This document shows positions 53,467-63,086 of a DNA stretch of 64,000 nt, piece by piece. The notes below the pieces were generated by a model. It was not told the origin of the DNA. It did no database searches and saw nothing but the letters and a program-made list of their open reading frames with translations. The position numbers and the translations under genes were made by a program. The DNA is from Neptunomonas sp. Lineage in GTDB: Bacteria > Pseudomonadota > Gammaproteobacteria > Pseudomonadales > Balneatricaceae. The stretch spans positions 11,658 to 75,657 of the forward strand of contig NZ_JADGEV010000001.1 in the NCBI RefSeq assembly GCF_016744175.1. The letters run 5' to 3'. Numbering within the stretch: the stretch's first letter is position 1; each line of letters opens with the position of its first letter.

Positions 53467-54135
53467 ATGCAGCTAGCCAGTAAAATCATTATTGCAGATG
53501 ACCATCCGTTGTTTCGTGCGGCTTTACGCCAAGCGGTAACTCAGGCGATTGAGGGCGTTGAAATTGTAGAAGCTGATTCACTCGCTGCGGTTCAAGAGGC
53601 TGTTGTTCAGCATAGTGATGCTGACTTAGTGCTGTTAGATCTCCATATGCCAGGTACACATGGCTTTACCGGCTTAGTCTTTTTACGTGGACAAAATCCA
53701 GGTATGCCAGTAGTGGTGGTTTCGGGAAGTGAAGAAGTAAGTGTATTAAGGCGTGCAATGGACTATGGCGCTTCTGGTTTTATTCCTAAGTCAGCTCCGC
53801 TTGAAACTATTTCTGAAGCGATTGTTGCTGTTCTTAAAGGTGAAGAGTGGCTACCTCGTGATATCACCGAAAATGGTACGGTTGATGTTAGTGAAGAAGA
53901 GCGCAAGTTTGCAGCTGCACTGGTTTCATTAACGCCACAGCAGTTCAGGGTACTGACTATGCTGACAGAGGGGTTGTTGAATAAGCAAATAGCATATGAG
54001 CTCAATGTGTCTGAAGCGACCATCAAAGCCCATGTAACAGCTATCTTACGTAAGTTGCGTGTCCATAGCCGTACACAAGCTGTTATTGCTGCTCAGCGCT
54101 TGAGTGTTGATCCTGCGCGTACAGAAATGGAATAA
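53467..54135 (+). CDS. crbR: LuxR-type response regulator, CrbR-like (acetate switch)
   Basis: NarL/LuxR-class regulator of 222 residues. The receiver domain (about 5-122) has the acidic pair in ADDHP, phospho-Asp58 in LVLLDLHMPG and Lys in FIPKSAP. The HTH (about 155-212) contains LTEGLLNKQIAYELNVSEATIKAHVTAILRKLRVHSR. In Vibrio and Pseudomonas entomophila the CrbS/CrbR pair activates acs and acetate use; position between acs and the transporter-kinase gene makes that role likely here. GGGGGATAAAGC precedes the ATG. Confidence 0.85.
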   Translation: MQLASKIIIADDHPLFRAALRQAVTQAIEGVEIVEADSLAAVQEAVVQHSDADLVLLDLHMPGTHGFTGLVFLRGQNPGMPVVVVSGSEEVSVLRRAMDYGASGFIPKSAPLETISEAIVAVLKGEEWLPRDITENGTVDVSEEERKFAAALVSLTPQQFRVLTMLTEGLLNKQIAYELNVSEATIKAHVTAILRKLRVHSRTQAVIAAQRLSVDPARTEME

Positions 54136-54160
54136 ATAGGTTTTATTGATTTGAAAAAGA

Positions 54161-54184
54161 AGCACCCTTAAGGGTGCTTTTTTT
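54161..54184. terminator. Bidirectional terminator between crbR and crbS
   Basis: Palindromic stem AGCACCC/GGGTGCT with a TTAA loop, A-rich on the left and seven T on the right. It serves both convergent genes; the crbS stop lies at its edge. Confidence 0.85.
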
Positions 54185-57100
54185 ATGCTGATTTATTGGC
54201 TGAAACAAGTTTGTTAATCACGGCACGTAAAGCTGCGGGCTTTATGGGTTTTGTGAGTAGTTGGGCACCGAAATCTGCAATTTCATCTTTTACTTCATCT
54301 GTTCTATCTGCTGTTATGACGAGTGCAGGGACTTCAACCCCCCACGCTGTATAGAGCTCTCGTAATGCCATAATTCCCGTGTCTGATTCATTTAAATGAT
54401 AGTCTGCAAGAACGATATCTGGAAGAGGGGTGTCTTTATGGGTATATAGACTTGTAGCGGTGTTAATTGAAACCGCTGTATAGGTTTCGCAGCCCCAGCC
54501 TTGTAGAAGTGCAGACATGCCTTCTAATATTTTGGGCTCATTATCAATAATGAGTGCGGTGGTGCCATTCAGCGTTTTACTTCTTATCCAGCCGCGTTGT
54601 TCGGGTTTTGATTGTACTTCTTTCTCTGGGTCACCAAGCGGCACCATAATACTAAATACGGTTCCTTGACCGGGCCAAGAGCGTACATGCAGCTTATGTT
54701 TTAGCATTTTAGCAATACGGTCAGTAATGGCTAAGCCTAAGCCTAAGCCTTGAACCTTTGAATGCTTAGGGTTGTTTATGCGTTTGAACTCTTCAAAAAC
54801 TTCATGGAGCTTTTCCTGGGGGATGCCTACGCCGGTATCCCATACCTCGATACGTAAGTGCTGACCTAAATGCCTGCACCCTAATAACACTTTTCCGTTT
54901 TGTGTATAGCGGACAGCATTGGATAGAAAGTTCTGCAAAATTCTTCTTAATAGCTTTTGGTCCGAGGCAACAATTTGATTGCAATGAACATAGCGAAAAT
55001 TCAACGCTTTTTCCTGTGTTAATGCGGCAAACTCTGTACTTAAATTGTTGAAAAGTGAGTCTAAAGAAAAGTGAGTAATAACAGGCTCAAGAGCACCGGC
55101 ATCCAGTTTTGAAATATCTAGAATAGTGGTGATGAGCTCTTCTGCTGCTTTAAGAGAGCCATCTAAATTGTCTACAAGTTGCGTTGTGCTGGGTGATGCA
55201 TGGCTTTTTTGAGCTAAAGCCGATGTAAATAAGCGCGCGGCATTAAGGGGTTGTAATAAGTCATGACTCGCGGCGGCCAAGAAGCGGGTTTTGCCTAAGT
55301 TTGCGGCTTCTGCATCGCTTTTGGCTTGGCGTAACTCGTCTTCCATGAGTGCGCGTATGGTGTTTTCTTTACGAAGTTCTTTATTTACAACGGATAAAGC
55401 ATGTGTACGTTCTTTTACTCGTTGCTCAAGTGTTTCATTGGTGATTTGTAATGCGATTTCTGCTTCACGACGTTCCGTAATGTCTTGGTAAAGAGTGAAG
55501 TAACCTAACACATCACCGTATTCTCCTATGTGAGGAATATAGGTGACTTCGGCAAATCGCTTAGCACCACTTTGTGAGGGAAGATCTGTTTCAAACTTTT
55601 GCCTACTTCCGGTTAGCGCTAGTTGTATGAAATCTTTCCTTTTTGCGTATTCTGTTTCTTTGAGTACCTTGTAAGCAGGCATGCCTATCATGCTGTCTCG
55701 CTCTATGCCAAAGGCTTCGGCATAAGCTTTGTTAACAAATAGATAGCGACGTTCCGTGTCCAAATAAGCAATCAATACAGGAACATTATCCGTGTAAATT
55801 CTTATGTTATGTTCGCTTTCACGTAGCGCTTCCTCCACTCGTTTGTGCTGCGTGATATCCATGTAAGTGTTTACATAGCCCCCGTTAGGTGTTGGGTTGT
55901 CACGTACTTCTAAAACGGTGCCGTCGGGGCGGTACCTTTCGTAGCGATGTGGCCGTCCTGATTTAATGCTTTCTAGGCGCTGGTTGACCTGTTCTTCAAT
56001 ATTGCCTGGACCATACTCTCCTTGTAGCGCGTTATATCGGAAAATTTCGTCTATAGAACGGCCTACACAAATTAACCCTTCGGGGTAGTTGAACATCTGT
56101 AAGTATGGTCGGTTCCATGCAACAAGGCGCATTTGCTGGTCAACAACACTGATCCCTAATCCTATGTTTTCAATGGTTGACTGGAGTAGTGAGCGATTAA
56201 ATCTCAGGGCTTGAGATGCCTCGTCGACGATGGACACTACATCGCCTATTTGCATGTCTTTTCCACGAAGCGTAGACGCAAGTACTATGCGAGCTGAAGA
56301 CGCTCCAATGACACCGGCTAACAGTCGTTCGGTAAAGTTGTTGAGTTCAGGTGTGGCTTTCTCGCCTGATAAAGGAGGGTCTTCGTTGCGTTGCAGTGCG
56401 TAACCAGTAAAGGCATGTTGGGTGCGGCTGAGACCCAAAAAGCGCTCAGTCAGCATTTGTAAGTCGCCTACAGTCACCGTGCTGTGCTGGCGAGATGGCG
56501 TAGTGGGGTCTTTGTTATAGACATCGACAAATGCGCTTGCCTGAATGCGGTCCGTTAATCTTTGGGAGGTATAAAGAGAAACAATAATGTAAAGCACCGT
56601 ATTTGTGATCAGACTCCATAAAACACCGTGTGTCAGCGGATCAAGGTTATCTATTCCGAATAAGGCCGTGGGCGTAAGAATCAGGTAATCAAAAAGGCCA
56701 TTTTTGAGGAATTGAGGAGACATAATGCTTGCGTTAATAAGTGTAGGGATAACAAGGGTGTAGATCCATAAAAATAGCCCTGCCATCATTCCTGCAAGCG
56801 CCCCTTGTCGGGAGCCTTTCTTCCAAAAAATACCACCAATAATGGCAGGCATAAACTGTGCCACTGCGACAAATGCGAGCAATCCAAATGAAGATAAGGG
56901 GCCTTGCTCTCCTAATATACGATAATAAAAATAGGCCATGAGTAGCAGTGTGATAATTGTTAAGCGTCTGACTTTAAGCAGGAGAGCACCTAAGTCTTTG
57001 CTTTGCGATAGTTTCAGCCTCGACACTCTGAAAAGGAGCGGCATAATAATATCATTGCATACCATGGTTGAGAGCGTAATGCTGGCGACAATAACCATGC

Positions 57101-58118
57101 TTGTTGCCGCAGAGAGTCCGCCGATGAAAGCAAACGTCGCTAGCTGCTTGTTACCCAGTTCAAATGGGAGCATAAGAACAAAGGTGTCAGCATCAATGTA
57201 TTCGCCTTGGAAAAAAATGTTACCTGCGGTCGCTATAGGGAGGACGAAAACACTCAGCAGTACCATGTAGAATGGAAACATCCATCGTGCAATACGTAGG
57301 TTTTTAATATCCGTATTTTCAACAATAGTTACGTGAAATTGACGGGGAAGACAAAGAATGGCGCAGCTCGCGAGAACAATTTCCGTCAAGAAACTGCCAC
57401 TTAAATAGTTCTGATACTTGTACTCTGTTTGCAGCTGAAGGCTGACATTGTGCAAGGTATCAAAAATACCATCAAATACTTGGCCTGAAACAAATAGTCC
57501 TACTGCTATGAATGCAGTGAGTTTCACTATTGATTCAAACGCTACAGCAAGGACTATACCTTCATGGTGTTCAGTGGCGTCGATGTGACGGGTACCAAAC
57601 AGGATGGCAAAAATAGCCATTAAAATGGCAACAAAGAGTGCCGTGTCACTCCCTTTGCTTAAAGCTTCGGTTGTACCGGGCGCGAGAGCGTTATAGCTAA
57701 TAGCTACGGCCTTAAGTTGCATGGCAATGTAAGGGATGGTGCCTAAAACAGCGATGATAGTTACAAGTATGGCGAGGGATTGGCTTTTTCCGTAGCGAGA
57801 TGAGATGAAGTCAGAAATGGTGGTAATGTTTTGCTGTTTACTGATAAGCATCATTTTTTCTATGGCTCGCCAGCCAAAGATGAATACAATCAGGGGGCCT
57901 AGATAGGTAGCTAAAAACTCCCAGCCTGAAGTCGATGCGCGCCCAACAGCACCGTAAAATGTCCAAGAGGAACAATATACAGCGAGTGATAAAGAATAAA
58001 TGATAGGGTTGTTTGCATAGGATTTCCCACGGCTGGTTTTATCTCCGTAATAGGCAATGCTAAATAACAAGCCTACGTACAAGAGCGAAATGAGAATAAT
58101 GGACCAACCTGACAGCAT
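54183..58118 (-). CDS. crbS: Hybrid sensor kinase with Na+/solute symporter domain, CrbS-like
   Basis: Membrane protein of 1311 residues joining a transporter-like sensor to a phosphorelay. About residues 1-520 form a PutP-type sodium/solute symporter domain of some 13 helices. Two PAS domains follow (about 640-760, TIENIGLGISVVDQQMRLVAWNRPYL; about 770-890, DNVPVLIAYLDTERRYLFVNKAYAEAFG), then a coiled coil, a HisKA domain with His953 in ASHDLLQPLNAARL, an ATPase domain (DTGVGIP, GLGLGLAI) and a C-terminal receiver with Asp1239 in IVLADYHLNE. It is convergent with crbR and divergent from the symporter genes. Acetate or a related flux is the likely signal, by analogy. Confidence 0.87.
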   Translation of the reverse strand: MLSGWSIILISLLYVGLLFSIAYYGDKTSRGKSYANNPIIYSLSLAVYCSSWTFYGAVGRASTSGWEFLATYLGPLIVFIFGWRAIEKMMLISKQQNITTISDFISSRYGKSQSLAILVTIIAVLGTIPYIAMQLKAVAISYNALAPGTTEALSKGSDTALFVAILMAIFAILFGTRHIDATEHHEGIVLAVAFESIVKLTAFIAVGLFVSGQVFDGIFDTLHNVSLQLQTEYKYQNYLSGSFLTEIVLASCAILCLPRQFHVTIVENTDIKNLRIARWMFPFYMVLLSVFVLPIATAGNIFFQGEYIDADTFVLMLPFELGNKQLATFAFIGGLSAATSMVIVASITLSTMVCNDIIMPLLFRVSRLKLSQSKDLGALLLKVRRLTIITLLLMAYFYYRILGEQGPLSSFGLLAFVAVAQFMPAIIGGIFWKKGSRQGALAGMMAGLFLWIYTLVIPTLINASIMSPQFLKNGLFDYLILTPTALFGIDNLDPLTHGVLWSLITNTVLYIIVSLYTSQRLTDRIQASAFVDVYNKDPTTPSRQHSTVTVGDLQMLTERFLGLSRTQHAFTGYALQRNEDPPLSGEKATPELNNFTERLLAGVIGASSARIVLASTLRGKDMQIGDVVSIVDEASQALRFNRSLLQSTIENIGLGISVVDQQMRLVAWNRPYLQMFNYPEGLICVGRSIDEIFRYNALQGEYGPGNIEEQVNQRLESIKSGRPHRYERYRPDGTVLEVRDNPTPNGGYVNTYMDITQHKRVEEALRESEHNIRIYTDNVPVLIAYLDTERRYLFVNKAYAEAFGIERDSMIGMPAYKVLKETEYAKRKDFIQLALTGSRQKFETDLPSQSGAKRFAEVTYIPHIGEYGDVLGYFTLYQDITERREAEIALQITNETLEQRVKERTHALSVVNKELRKENTIRALMEDELRQAKSDAEAANLGKTRFLAAASHDLLQPLNAARLFTSALAQKSHASPSTTQLVDNLDGSLKAAEELITTILDISKLDAGALEPVITHFSLDSLFNNLSTEFAALTQEKALNFRYVHCNQIVASDQKLLRRILQNFLSNAVRYTQNGKVLLGCRHLGQHLRIEVWDTGVGIPQEKLHEVFEEFKRINNPKHSKVQGLGLGLAITDRIAKMLKHKLHVRSWPGQGTVFSIMVPLGDPEKEVQSKPEQRGWIRSKTLNGTTALIIDNEPKILEGMSALLQGWGCETYTAVSINTATSLYTHKDTPLPDIVLADYHLNESDTGIMALRELYTAWGVEVPALVITADRTDEVKDEIADFGAQLLTKPIKPAALRAVINKLVSANKSA

Positions 58119-58299
58119 GTCGACATCCCTTTAAGCTTTGATAGTTTGACGTAAGTGTAACTTAAACCGCCTAAGATCTAATACTCCCCTTATACCTTTG
58201 TATAGCCTCTTGTATGTTAAGGAGTTTTCACAATTAATGCTGTAAGCAGCTATGTACGCTGGCTGCAGCGAAGTTTGCTGCTGCTGTCAACAATGTGTA

Positions 58300-58313
58300 C
58301 CGACTAAAGTCGG
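58300..58313. promoter_or_regulatory. Short dyad in the crbS-symporter intergenic region
   Basis: CCGACTAAAGTCGG is a 14-base perfect inverted repeat about 84 bases before the small-subunit gene. It is a possible operator. The rest of the 278-base divergent gap shows no gene. Confidence 0.4.
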
Positions 58314-58396
58314 GGATTTGTTTGAGAGTGCTCTCTGATAAATTTACCCAGTCTACTTCTTTCACTTAATCCGATAACAAAAATAAGGATAGTGCC

Positions 58397-58657
58397 ATGT
58401 CAATCAGTAGTGAGAGTGCAAAAGCCTATTGGGCCGAAAATTTGCGCATAATTATGACTTACCTTGCGATCTGGTTCGTAGTTTCCTACGGAGCTGGTCT
58501 TCTGTTCGTCGATCAGTTGGATCAAATCAATTTCTTTGGTTTCCCGTTGGGCTTCTGGTTCGGTCAACAAGGTTCAATTTTCGTCTTCGTCATCTTGATC
58601 TGGGCTTATGTAGCCAGCATGAACAAGCTCGATGAAAAATATGACGTACAAGAATAA
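58397..58657 (+). CDS. DUF4212 small subunit of a sodium/solute symporter
   Basis: Membrane protein of 86 residues with two hydrophobic helices (about 16-36 and 46-70) and the WAENLRIIMTYLAIWFVVSYGAGLLF start typical of DUF4212. Members are encoded just ahead of VC_2705-type sodium/solute symporters and are thought to be their accessory subunit. AAGGATA lies upstream. The large subunit follows 28 bases later. Confidence 0.92.
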   Translation: MSISSESAKAYWAENLRIIMTYLAIWFVVSYGAGLLFVDQLDQINFFGFPLGFWFGQQGSIFVFVILIWAYVASMNKLDEKYDVQE

Positions 58658-58685
58658 TAATAACTTAATATAGGGCGGCGTTAAT

Positions 58686-60500
58686 ATGAGTGTTGATATG
58701 TTATCGTATCTATTTATTGGTGGATCATTCCTCCTTTATATAGGTATAGCAGTGTGGGCTCGTGCGGGTTCAACAAAAGAGTTTTACGTAGCGGGCGGTG
58801 GGGTGCATCCTATTGCCAATGGTATGGCAACAGCGGCGGATTGGATGTCTGCGGCATCCTTTATATCCCTTGCAGGTCTTATCTCCTTTGTAGGTCGTGA
58901 TGGCTCTGCATATCTAATGGGTTGGACAGGTGGTTACGTGTTGCTAGCAATGCTGCTGGCTCCGTATCTACGTAAGTTTGGTAAGTTTACAGTGCCAGAC
59001 TTCGTTGGTGACCGTTACGAATCAAGTACTGCCCGTATAATCGGGGTTGTTTGTACTATCGTTATTTCCTTCACATATGTGGCAGGTCAAATGCGTGGTG
59101 TAGGTATCGTATTCTCTCGTTACTTGCATGTAGATATAAATACCGGTGTAATTCTGGGTATGGCAATTGTATTCTTCTACGCAGTGTTGGGTGGAATGAA
59201 AGGTATTACCTATACGCAGGTTGCTCAGTATTGCGTATTGATTTTGGCGTTCACTGTACCAGCATTCTTCTTGTCTGCTCAGGTAACAGGTCATATCCTT
59301 CCGCAAATCGGTTTGGGTTCGACTTTGGAAACTGGACAGTCTGTTCTAGCAACGTTGGATCAGCTATCTTTGGATCTTGGTTTTGCTCAGTACACGGCGG
59401 GTAAGAAATCAACCTTTGATATCTTCTGTCTGACAGTCGCTCTGATGTGCGGTACTGCAGGTCTTCCTCACGTAATTGTTCGTTTCTTTACAGTACCTCG
59501 TGTAAAAGATGCACGTACTTCAGCTGGTTATGCGTTGATTTTCATCGCTCTTCTTTATACTGCTATTCCAGGTGTTGCTGGTTTTGGTCGTGTAAACTTG
59601 ATCCAAACGCTGAACGGTCCTGAAAATACAGGTACTGAGTATGCTGCAATTCCTTCTTGGTTTAAAAACTGGGAAAATGCGGGTCTGTTAGGTTGGAATG
59701 ACCGTAACGGCGACGGCAAAATTCAGTATGCTGCAGGTGCTGCGTTTGACGGTAAAAAAGGTAAGCCTTCATATGATGAAGGTGATGCGCGTGGTGAGTT
59801 TGGTCAGCGTCTAGCAACAAATGCTAAAACTGATACCAACTTCGATGCTGCAAAACAGCCTTTTGCTAACGAAGTATATGTTGACCGTGACATCATGGTT
59901 CTAGCCAACCCAGAGATTGCTCAGCTTCCTGCTTGGGTTATTGCTTTGGTGGCAGCTGGTGCGGTAGCAGCGGCTCTATCAACAGCGGCAGGTCTGCTAT
60001 TGGTAATTTCGACGGCCATTGCGCATGACTTGATGAAGAAAACAATCAATCCGAATATCAATGATAAGCAAGAGTTGATGTATGCTCGTCTTGCTGCTGT
60101 TGTAGCTATCTGTATTGCAGGTTACTTCGGTATCAATCCTCCAGGGTTTGTGGCGCAAGTAGTGGCGCTGGCATTTGGTATTGCGAGTGCTTCTGTATTC
60201 CCAACACTAATGCTAGGTATCTTCTACAAGCGTATGAACACTCAGGGTGCAATCGCTGGTATGTTGGTTGGTCTGATATCAACTGTTGGATACATGTGGT
60301 ACTTCGTATTTGGCGGTGGTAGCAGTGCTGATTACTTCATGGGTGTAAGCCCAGGTGGATTCGGTGCAATCGGTATGGTGCTTCACTTTATCGTTGCTAT
60401 CGTTGTTGCTTCTATGACTCCTCCTCCATCTGAAGAGATGCAGAGAATCGTTGAAGATCTACGTATTCCACGCGGTGCTGGTGAAGCTCACGCTCACTAA
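58686..60500 (+). CDS. Sodium/solute symporter (VC_2705 type), probable acetate/carboxylate permease
   Basis: Secondary transporter of 604 residues in the SSS family, related to ActP, with about 13 helices. EFYVAGGGVHPIANGMATAADWMSAASFISLAG and the later AAALSTAAGLLLVISTAIAHDLMKK contain the conserved sodium-site regions. Between about residues 315 and 415 is a hydrophilic insert with a calcium-loop-like DRNGDGKI (339-346) and several Asp/Gly-rich turns. Its place beside acs and crbS suggests acetate or another short carboxylate. ActP itself is shorter (549 in E. coli) and lacks a DUF4212 partner, so actP is not assigned. Confidence 0.9.
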   Translation: MSVDMLSYLFIGGSFLLYIGIAVWARAGSTKEFYVAGGGVHPIANGMATAADWMSAASFISLAGLISFVGRDGSAYLMGWTGGYVLLAMLLAPYLRKFGKFTVPDFVGDRYESSTARIIGVVCTIVISFTYVAGQMRGVGIVFSRYLHVDINTGVILGMAIVFFYAVLGGMKGITYTQVAQYCVLILAFTVPAFFLSAQVTGHILPQIGLGSTLETGQSVLATLDQLSLDLGFAQYTAGKKSTFDIFCLTVALMCGTAGLPHVIVRFFTVPRVKDARTSAGYALIFIALLYTAIPGVAGFGRVNLIQTLNGPENTGTEYAAIPSWFKNWENAGLLGWNDRNGDGKIQYAAGAAFDGKKGKPSYDEGDARGEFGQRLATNAKTDTNFDAAKQPFANEVYVDRDIMVLANPEIAQLPAWVIALVAAGAVAAALSTAAGLLLVISTAIAHDLMKKTINPNINDKQELMYARLAAVVAICIAGYFGINPPGFVAQVVALAFGIASASVFPTLMLGIFYKRMNTQGAIAGMLVGLISTVGYMWYFVFGGGSSADYFMGVSPGGFGAIGMVLHFIVAIVVASMTPPPSEEMQRIVEDLRIPRGAGEAHAH

Positions 60501-60526
60501 AATTTGAGATAACACTCAAAATTCAG

Positions 60527-60561
60527 AAGGGCGCATCAGCGAAGGTTGATGCGCCCTTTTT
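60527..60561 (+). terminator. Intrinsic terminator of the symporter operon
   Basis: Perfect 12-bp stem AAGGGCGCATCA/TGATGCGCCCTT, 8-base loop and T-run. A smaller hairpin (around 60501-60523) precedes it. It separates the symporter genes from the downstream CBS/DUF294 gene, which starts 21 bases later. Confidence 0.92.
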
Positions 60562-60581
60562 AGTCATTAAGGAGAATAATT

Positions 60582-62414
60582 ATGCCTTCGTCTTTCAATA
60601 TGGATAACTTGCCCTTCAGCCTGCTAGATGATCGAGAGCAGGCGTTATTGCGACAAACTCTGGATATTGGATATTTTCAGAAAGATGAAGTGATTATGCA
60701 GGCCGGTTCGGTCCCTGAGGGTGTGTATGTTGTTCTGAAAGGTAAAGTGTCAGAAAGTGAGGTGCACGAGGGGGAGGCGGATAGGCAAGAGCATATTTTT
60801 GTTCATTATGAGGATGAAGATTATTTCGGGTCTTGGTCTGCAATTAAAGGTAATGCAATTCATAATTTTATCGCCGAAGAAGAAACGATTTGTCATATTA
60901 TTCCAACGAAAACAGTACTGGATTTAGTTTCAACTAATTCATCATTTGCAGATTATTTCCAGCAAAACCTTGTTGCTAAGGCTGAAATTGTAGAGCAGCA
61001 CGGTGATTCCCAAGACATGGCTGAGTTCATGTTGGCGCAAGTAGGTGAGGGGGTTATGCGTGCCCCGCTAATAGTAGATGATGCTTCTACTATTAAAGAA
61101 ACAACTGTCATGATGCGTGAGAAAAAAGTTGATTGTGTTCTTGTTAAAAAGGGCACGAGATATGGAATGGTTACCGGTACCGACTTACTAAATGCTGTTG
61201 TTATGAATGAGTGTTCTATTGATACAGGGGTTGCGGAAATAGCCACTTATCGTTTAATTAGCGTTCATCCAAATGATTATCTATTTAATGCACTGATTAT
61301 TATGACGCAGCAGCAAATCGAGCGTGTTGTGGTTATGCGTGATAATGAGTTGATGGGTATTGTTGATCTAACGGATGTGTTGAGTTTCTTTTCTAGTCAC
61401 TCTCATGTGATTGGTTTGAGGATTGAGCGAGCTAAGACGCTAGAGGATTTGCATACTGCGGCGCAGGGTTTAAATGATTTAATTAAGTCCTTGGTTTCCC
61501 AAGGTGTTAAAGCGCGCTTTGCAATGGATCTATTGGCAGCAATGAATGGTCGAATCATGGCGAAGCTGTTCGATATAATGGTGCCGGCAGATATGCAGCC
61601 ACATGTGTGTCTAGTTGTCATGGGGTCAGAAGGGCGTGGTGAGCAAGTCATGAAGACTGATCAGGATAACGCTATTATCTATAGAGATGGTCTTGTGTGG
61701 AGAGATATGCAGGAGGTGATGAATCGCTTCTCTGAGCAGTTGATGGAATTTGGTTATCCTCCTTGCCCTGGAAATATTATGGTATCTAACCCTGAATGGG
61801 TTAATTCTTTAGGTGAGTGGACTCAGAAGATGTCGGCTTGGTCTGTAAGCTGGACTGAGCAAGATCAAATGAATTTAGCAATAGCGGTAGACGCTAAGCC
61901 TGTTGCTGGTAATCCTGCGCTGTTTAAAGCGGCTCGAAACTGGTTCTTTAAGTCATTGAAAAATAATGATGCTTTTTTCTCGAACTTTGCCAAAGTCGCG
62001 CTGGAGTTCAGTACGCCATTAACGTTCTTTGGAAACTTGAAAGAGCGTGGGCAGCTAGATGTTAAAAAGGGCGGCATCTTTCCTATTGTGCATGGTGTCC
62101 GCACAATGGCGCTTGAGCATAAGATACTTGTTACTAATACATTTAAACGCTTAGAGGCGCTTGTGGAAATAGGGGCAATGACAGATAAGCACTCCAAAGA
62201 TCTGGCAGAAGCGCTAGGTTTGTTTATTCAATTACGGTTACGTCAGCAAATTAAGCGAGCAGACGAGCAAGCGGCAGGTGTTGATCTAACGCCTAATACC
62301 CTTGATTTGCAATCTATGAATAAAATGGAGAAAGATTTACTGCGGGATGCTTTTCATATAGTTAAAGGATTTAAGAAGCACCTGGAGTTGCACTATCATT
62401 TAGGGAGCCGTTAA
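60582..62414 (+). CDS. Putative nucleotidyltransferase with cNMP-binding and CBS domains (DUF294)
   Basis: Cytosolic protein of 610 residues: an N-terminal cyclic-nucleotide-binding fold (about 15-125, including IMQAGSVPEGVYVVLKGKVSE), two CBS repeats (about 150-280), a DUF294 nucleotidyltransferase domain with the GSEGRGEQVMKTDQDNAII motif near 345-365 and a C-terminal DUF294-associated domain. Related GlnD-like domains transfer nucleotidyl groups to proteins or small molecules; no substrate is established. Repeated occurrence of such genes beside symporter/DUF4212 genes in gammaproteobacteria suggests a regulatory role in transport or acetate use (inference). Its stop overlaps the next start (TAATG). 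Confidence 0.88.
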   Translation: MPSSFNMDNLPFSLLDDREQALLRQTLDIGYFQKDEVIMQAGSVPEGVYVVLKGKVSESEVHEGEADRQEHIFVHYEDEDYFGSWSAIKGNAIHNFIAEEETICHIIPTKTVLDLVSTNSSFADYFQQNLVAKAEIVEQHGDSQDMAEFMLAQVGEGVMRAPLIVDDASTIKETTVMMREKKVDCVLVKKGTRYGMVTGTDLLNAVVMNECSIDTGVAEIATYRLISVHPNDYLFNALIIMTQQQIERVVVMRDNELMGIVDLTDVLSFFSSHSHVIGLRIERAKTLEDLHTAAQGLNDLIKSLVSQGVKARFAMDLLAAMNGRIMAKLFDIMVPADMQPHVCLVVMGSEGRGEQVMKTDQDNAIIYRDGLVWRDMQEVMNRFSEQLMEFGYPPCPGNIMVSNPEWVNSLGEWTQKMSAWSVSWTEQDQMNLAIAVDAKPVAGNPALFKAARNWFFKSLKNNDAFFSNFAKVALEFSTPLTFFGNLKERGQLDVKKGGIFPIVHGVRTMALEHKILVTNTFKRLEALVEIGAMTDKHSKDLAEALGLFIQLRLRQQIKRADEQAAGVDLTPNTLDLQSMNKMEKDLLRDAFHIVKGFKKHLELHYHLGSR

Positions 62415-63040
62415 TGATTATCCCAAGAACAATAAGAAGAATGAAAGAGAAGATGGGCCATAAGTCGGGTCCCTATGCGCACTTGTTTGAGCCTTATGAT
62501 GGTGATGAGGTTGTTTCATTAGACTGTGAAACAACAGGCTTGGATGTCAAGAATGCAGATATTATTTCTATTGGGGCTGTGAAAGTTAAGGGGAAAAAAG
62601 TCTTAACGAGTGAAAGGTTGGATATTAAGCTAAAGCCACCTAAAACATTAACTGGGGACTCAATAAAGATTCATAAGATTCGTGCTGCCGATCTAGTTGA
62701 TGGGATTGCGTTAGAGGATGCGCTGGAGCAGGTGTTGGCTTTTGTTGGGAATCGACCCATTTTAGGCTATTACGTTAATTACGATATAAGAATGCTTGAT
62801 AAGTTTATTCGCCCCAAGTATGGCTTCGGTCTGCCGTGTAAAGCAATTGAGCTGTCTCATGTTTACCATGACATTATTAAGTGGCGTATGGTTGGAGGAA
62901 ATGTCGATCTTCGATTTGATACGATATCTAAAAAATTAGATATTCCAATACTGGAAAGGCACACGGCACTGGGCGATGCTATAACAGTGGCGTTAATGTA
63001 TGTTCGCTTGAAGTACGGAGATCCGCCAGAAGTCGGGTAA
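62414..63040 (+). CDS. 3'-5' exonuclease, DEDDh (DnaQ-like) family
   Basis: Protein of 208 residues with all DEDDh motifs: Exo I VVSLDCETTGLD (Asp, Glu), Exo II GYYVNYDIRMLDKF (Asp) and Exo III ERHTALGDA (His, Asp). It resembles DNA polymerase III epsilon-like stand-alone exonucleases. Its ATG overlaps the stop of the DUF294 gene, so the two are translationally coupled. Substrate unknown; small-nucleotide or RNA degradation is as likely as DNA proofreading. Confidence 0.9.
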   Translation: MIIPRTIRRMKEKMGHKSGPYAHLFEPYDGDEVVSLDCETTGLDVKNADIISIGAVKVKGKKVLTSERLDIKLKPPKTLTGDSIKIHKIRAADLVDGIALEDALEQVLAFVGNRPILGYYVNYDIRMLDKFIRPKYGFGLPCKAIELSHVYHDIIKWRMVGGNVDLRFDTISKKLDIPILERHTALGDAITVALMYVRLKYGDPPEVG

Positions 63041-63064
63041 TCTGAGTTAGATTAGTATAAAAAA

Positions 63065-63086
63065 GCGAGCCATTGGCTCGCTTTTT
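63065..63086 (+). terminator. Terminator of the DUF294-exonuclease operon
   Basis: Perfect 7-bp stem GCGAGCC/GGCTCGC with an ATT loop and five T. Its right arm and T-run are also the -24/-12 region of the fliE promoter. Confidence 0.9.
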
